Part shown: piece after piece, positions 50,279-53,175 of the stretch
Layout: every line of letters starts with the position of its first letter
How positions within the stretch are numbered: the stretch's first letter is position 1
Source of the DNA: Candidatus Gastranaerophilales bacterium
GTDB lineage: Bacteria; Cyanobacteriota; Vampirovibrionia; Gastranaerophilales; Gastranaerophilaceae
Assembly (NCBI GenBank): GCA_944325895.1
Contig: CALVCA010000009.1
Span: 1-53,175 of the forward strand
Reading direction: 5' to 3'
Length of the DNA: 53,175 nucleotides
Notes under the pieces: model-generated
What the model was told of the DNA's origin: nothing
What the model saw: only the letters and a program-made list of their open reading frames with translations
Databases searched by the model: none
Position numbers and translations under genes: made by a program

Positions 50279-51129
50279 AACTGATATTTTTTCCTTTCAA
50301 AACACAAAATATTAATTAAAGAAAAAAGCATAACAATTAATAAAAGTACAACCGCCATAGCGGAGGCATAACCTAAATCCAGGTTTTCAAATGCACGTTC
50401 ATAGATATAATATACAATGGTTTTACTGGCATTGAGCGGTCCGCCTTTTGTCATAACATAAATTTCAGCAAAGACTTTCATTGCCGAAATTGAACTTATA
50501 GTAACGATAAGAGCAATTACAGGCATGATATGCGGAATTGTAACCGTCAAATGCTTGGTTAAAAAACCTGCCCCGTCGATATCGCATGCTTCATACAATT
50601 CTTTAGGCACACTCATCAATGCAGAAAGGTATATCATCATGTAATATCCGATTCCTTTCCAAATGGTAACGATTATAACGGAATACAAAGCCCAATTAGG
50701 ATCAGTAAGCCATCCGACTGAATTAAAACCTAATGATGTAACAATGTAATTTAAAATTCCCTGATCTGCATAAAGCCACTTGAATGCAATTGCCGCAACA
50801 ACAATAGAAACAATAACAGGCAAATATATTAAAATTTTATACAAAGTAATACCACGGAGTTTTTGATTTAACAAAACAGCTAAAAACAACGGCACAACAG
50901 CGAGTATTGGGACCGCAACAGCCAAATAAATAAAAGTATTTAAAAGTACTTTGTAAAAAACTGGATTTTTCAAAAGTTCAATATAATTATCAAATCCGCA
51001 AAAGACAGCGGAATAAATACTGTTTGAATAATCCGAAAAACTCAAAACTATTGTATGAAAAAACGGAATAAAAAAGAATATTAAAAGTACTGTAGCAGCA
51101 GGCAATAAAAATAAATACGGTGTAAACAT
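50275..51129 (-). CDS. Carbohydrate ABC transporter permease, MalF/UgpA type
   Basis: 284 residues from ATG 51129 (MFTPYLFLLPAATVLLIFFF). Six membrane helices and the EAA loop ELYEACDIDGAGFLTKHLTVTIP are visible, with late AEIYVMTKGGPLNASKTIVYYIYERAF, typical of the UgpA/MalF family. A TTG 18 bases upstream is less likely. No Shine-Dalgarno precedes it; an extended -10 box lies 6 nt before the ATG. It pairs with the MalG-type gene downstream. Confidence 0.93.
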   Translation of the reverse strand: MFTPYLFLLPAATVLLIFFFIPFFHTIVLSFSDYSNSIYSAVFCGFDNYIELLKNPVFYKVLLNTFIYLAVAVPILAVVPLFLAVLLNQKLRGITLYKILIYLPVIVSIVVAAIAFKWLYADQGILNYIVTSLGFNSVGWLTDPNWALYSVIIVTIWKGIGYYMMIYLSALMSVPKELYEACDIDGAGFLTKHLTVTIPHIMPVIALIVTISSISAMKVFAEIYVMTKGGPLNASKTIVYYIYERAFENLDLGYASAMAVVLLLIVMLFSLINILCFERKKYQL

Positions 51130-51135
51130 AAAGAT

Positions 51136-51141
51136 ATTATA
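51136..51141 (-). promoter_or_regulatory. Extended -10 box of the permease operon (leaderless arrangement)
   Basis: TGC-TATAAT on the minus strand (TATAAT 51141-51136), with no -35 of note, followed by ATCTTT and the ATG at 51129. Confidence 0.5.
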
Positions 51142-51292
51142 GCACAAATCAGGATTAAAAATGGTTAATTAAAGTCTGTTACGGGGAATATATAAAGTAT
51201 ACCCCAAATTGTAAAGAAATTTTACAAATTATAAAATATATAGCAATTATATATTGAATATATATTTTATATATTTAGCGAGGAGTATAATT

Positions 51293-52102
51293 ATGACCAT
51301 AAGAAGCAGTATAAGCTTTCCAAAACAAACTAATTATACAGTAAACATAACTCGAAATTATTATGTAAACCGTCCGGCAGCACCAAAGGCGAACAACGGT
51401 GTATTTTGGGGTACATTTGCAGCAGGCGGTTTAATGAGCCTTGTACAGTCATTGTTATCAACATTTACACCCGAGCAAAAACCTGAGGTAAAGCCCTCAG
51501 TATATAAATATGATGACTATAGTTTTAAGCCGACAGAAGAGTTAGGTGACGATGAGATAGAAGTTGACGCAGATGATGATGCAGATAATGATACTGATGA
51601 TGACGGTGATGCCGGAGCAAGATTAGAAGCTACAATTGAACATGTACCAGGGAATACAACTTATCAAATTGTAGAAGGTAATACGTGGTATAATATTACT
51701 TCAGCAAAATATGATATTCCTGAAGGAGTAGACATATTAGATGTAGCACGAGAACTTGCTGTTCATAATTCAAATATTGATGATAGAGCAAAAGCCTTAG
51801 AAATTCAAAAAACTGAAGGTATAGTATTTTACCCGGGACAAACAATTGAACTACCTGACGAATTTGTAATAGACGGTAAAGAAATTACGTTAAAAGAAAA
51901 TCCGGCTGTGCCAAAACATGACAACACTAATTTCAAAAATGGTAGTAAATATACAGTTGCAAGAGTTACATCAGTAGGTGACAAGTGGCAAGTACGTGTT
52001 AATGGTGCAACTAAAGAAATATATGATACACAAGAAAAAGCAGAACAAGCAAAAGCTTATTTTGATGAGCACCAAACATTTGAGGACTTTACACCAACAT
52101 AA
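51293..52102 (+). CDS. Surface-type protein with LysM-like domain and Asp-rich linker
   Basis: 269 residues from ATG 51293, preceded by AGGAG (51281-51285). An N-terminal region with RNYYVNR leads to a hydrophobic segment NNGVFWGTFAAGGLMSLVQSL. An extremely acidic linker follows (about 85-110, mostly Asp). Residues about 120-190 read like a degenerate LysM fold: TTYQIVEGNTWYNIT at the start and VFYPGQTIELP at the end. The last 40 residues (KWQVRVNGATKEIYDTQEKAEQ) resemble a repeat in the next protein. Export is likely but there is no classical signal peptide. Function unknown; cell-wall association is inferred. Confidence 0.72.
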   Translation: MTIRSSISFPKQTNYTVNITRNYYVNRPAAPKANNGVFWGTFAAGGLMSLVQSLLSTFTPEQKPEVKPSVYKYDDYSFKPTEELGDDEIEVDADDDADNDTDDDGDAGARLEATIEHVPGNTTYQIVEGNTWYNITSAKYDIPEGVDILDVARELAVHNSNIDDRAKALEIQKTEGIVFYPGQTIELPDEFVIDGKEITLKENPAVPKHDNTNFKNGSKYTVARVTSVGDKWQVRVNGATKEIYDTQEKAEQAKAYFDEHQTFEDFTPT

Positions 52103-52195
52103 TTGTAACAAAATATTAAAAAAATAATAAAAACAGACAATTAAATAAATAATATATACTTTATATATATAAATAATAAACAGAGGAGTATAAAA

Positions 52196-53175
52196 ATGCC
52201 CGGAATTTACAGACCTTGGTTTAGACCACCGCAGACAACGATTAATATTTACCAACAAAGCAGAATGATGCCGCACTGCCATCACGGAGGCAGCGGAGGA
52301 TTTTGGGGAGCCTTTGGCGGTGGATTTGTCGGCGGTTTGCTGGCATCATTTAGCCGAATGCCGATGATGGGCGGATTTTTTGGCGGTATGCCTATGATAG
52401 GCGGGATGCCAATGATGGGTATGACAAGCATGCCAATGATGAATATGTCCGGAATGCCGACAATGGGCGGTATGCCGACAATGAACATGCTGGGCAATAC
52501 ACAACAGACAGAAGAAAAAGATCAGTTTTCACAATTACGTAATCTGTTCCCTGAATATACATTTGAAGAAATTGACGGAAAATATTACGCTAAAGACGGC
52601 GAAGGTAAAGTAACCGAATACAATACATTTGATGCAATGATGGATGCACTGGTAAATAAAAATGCATCAAAAAATCCCAATGCGGAAGAAATTGCACAAA
52701 TAAGAGCTAAAGCAGAACAAGAAGCTGCTGTAAGAGAATTACAAGAAGAACTTAATGCGTTCTTAGAAGATTATAAGAAAAATGCACAATTACCGGAGGG
52801 TGTTACAGTAACCCTGGTTAATGACCCGGAAGATGACAATAATTTAAAATTTAAAATACAAAAAGGTGAAGAAAATCCGGCATATTTTGATACCATAACA
52901 GACTTGGGTGATGCACTTGCTGTAATGGCTCAGGCAGTAAAAAAACCTGACGGCACTGTAGAGCAAAGCACCACTCCAACAACACCAAAAACTTCTGAAA
53001 CAGAAGAAGAAACGTCTGTAAACAATAATCAAAACAAAAATGTAACAACTTTAAACACTAATGCTAACAAGCAACAATGGAGTGTTAAAGAAGAAAGCGG
53101 AATGTTTACAAGAGATGCCGTATTGACAGATGTTTATGGTAATGAATATAAATTAAGAACAAATGACGGCGATGA
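52196..53175 (+). CDS. Met/Gly-rich surface-type protein (3' end beyond window)
   Basis: Open from ATG 52196 to the last base (326 complete codons, no stop). AGAGGAG precedes the start. The N-terminus INIYQQSR and GGFWGAFGGGFVGGLLASF matches the FWG segment of the preceding protein. Then comes a Met/Gly/Pro repeat region (MPMMGG, GMPMIGGMPMMGM, SGMPTMGGMPTM; about 55-100). Two copies of a short domain follow: YTFEEIDGKYYAKDGEGK with YNTFDAMMDAL, and LKFKIQKGEENPAYFDT with LGDALAVM. Then a Thr/Glu/Asn-rich linker. A partial, probably exported structural protein. Confidence 0.72.
   Translation, partial: MPGIYRPWFRPPQTTINIYQQSRMMPHCHHGGSGGFWGAFGGGFVGGLLASFSRMPMMGGFFGGMPMIGGMPMMGMTSMPMMNMSGMPTMGGMPTMNMLGNTQQTEEKDQFSQLRNLFPEYTFEEIDGKYYAKDGEGKVTEYNTFDAMMDALVNKNASKNPNAEEIAQIRAKAEQEAAVRELQEELNAFLEDYKKNAQLPEGVTVTLVNDPEDDNNLKFKIQKGEENPAYFDTITDLGDALAVMAQAVKKPDGTVEQSTTPTTPKTSETEEETSVNNNQNKNVTTLNTNANKQQWSVKEESGMFTRDAVLTDVYGNEYKLRTNDGD

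Noticed and set aside
52282-52497. Minus-strand Pro/Ile repeat ORF
   Set aside because: It is the antisense reading of the Met/Gly/Pro repeats of the real plus-strand gene.

Overview
The window is AT-rich chromosomal DNA, most likely from a gut-type non-photosynthetic relative of Cyanobacteria (Melainabacteria/Vampirovibrionophyceae, order Gastranaerophilales). The lineage call rests on four things read here: an ATP synthase operon in the cyanobacterial order a-c-b'-b-delta-alpha-gamma, with two b-type subunits and no beta/epsilon genes attached; an RpaB-like response regulator and an NblS-like sensor kinase; a Gram-negative envelope gene (kdsB) beside AccA/AccD; and many lineage-restricted proteins with a recurring short N-terminal motif. 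No photosynthesis gene is present.

Layout. 1-6.3 kb: tail of an upstream gene, then an overlapping smc-scpA-scpB operon ending in a TPR-flanked matrixin-type zinc protease. 6.4-13 kb: a small hypothetical, a COG2509-type flavoprotein, the NblS-like kinase, a long TPR protein, and an ECF sigma/anti-sigma pair. 13-18.5 kb (mostly minus strand): a two-gene hypothetical cassette, glgC, and an overlapping purM-purN-purD operon. 18.5-22.3 kb: birA-oadA-oadB, a biotin ligase with a biotin-dependent Na+-pumping decarboxylase, divergent from the ATP synthase operon at 22.4-27.2 kb. 27.2-30.3 kb: two large paralogous membrane proteins of unknown function. 30.6-38.1 kb: cca-rsmE, an acyl-CoA dehydratase activase-like gene, a GNAT protein, then accD-accA-prmA-kdsB. 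38.2-41.2 kb: rpaB, a sugar epimerase and a polyprenyl-phosphate sugar transferase.

41.2-43 kb is the accessory hotspot: a compact tyrosine recombinase, tRNA-His, an imperfect second copy of the tRNA 3' end about 200 bp downstream, a hairpin-rich module, an unlisted 58-codon ORF, and what looks like a complete type I toxin-antitoxin locus. That locus has a 29-residue hydrophobic peptide with a strong Shine-Dalgarno, a fold-back 5'/3' pairing, a convergent antisense RNA with its own consensus promoter and terminator, and a direct repeat that lets the antisense RNA pair with both the 3' region and the translation-initiation region.

43-53 kb: an HExxH protein, ogt, small lineage proteins, a second copy of the two-gene hypothetical cassette, a HAD hydrolase, TPR proteins, a possible small RNA, a MalF/MalG-type sugar permease pair without binding protein or ATPase, and two related secreted or surface-type proteins, the last cut by the window end.

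The genes describe a fermentative Gram-negative cell: chromosome condensation, purine synthesis, glycogen precursor, fatty-acid initiation, Kdo activation, exopolysaccharide, and a decarboxylase that may set up a Na+ gradient while the c-ring looks proton-coupled. A recurring promoter architecture, a -10 box 6-8 nt before an ATG that lacks a Shine-Dalgarno, suggests that several genes here are transcribed as leaderless mRNAs.
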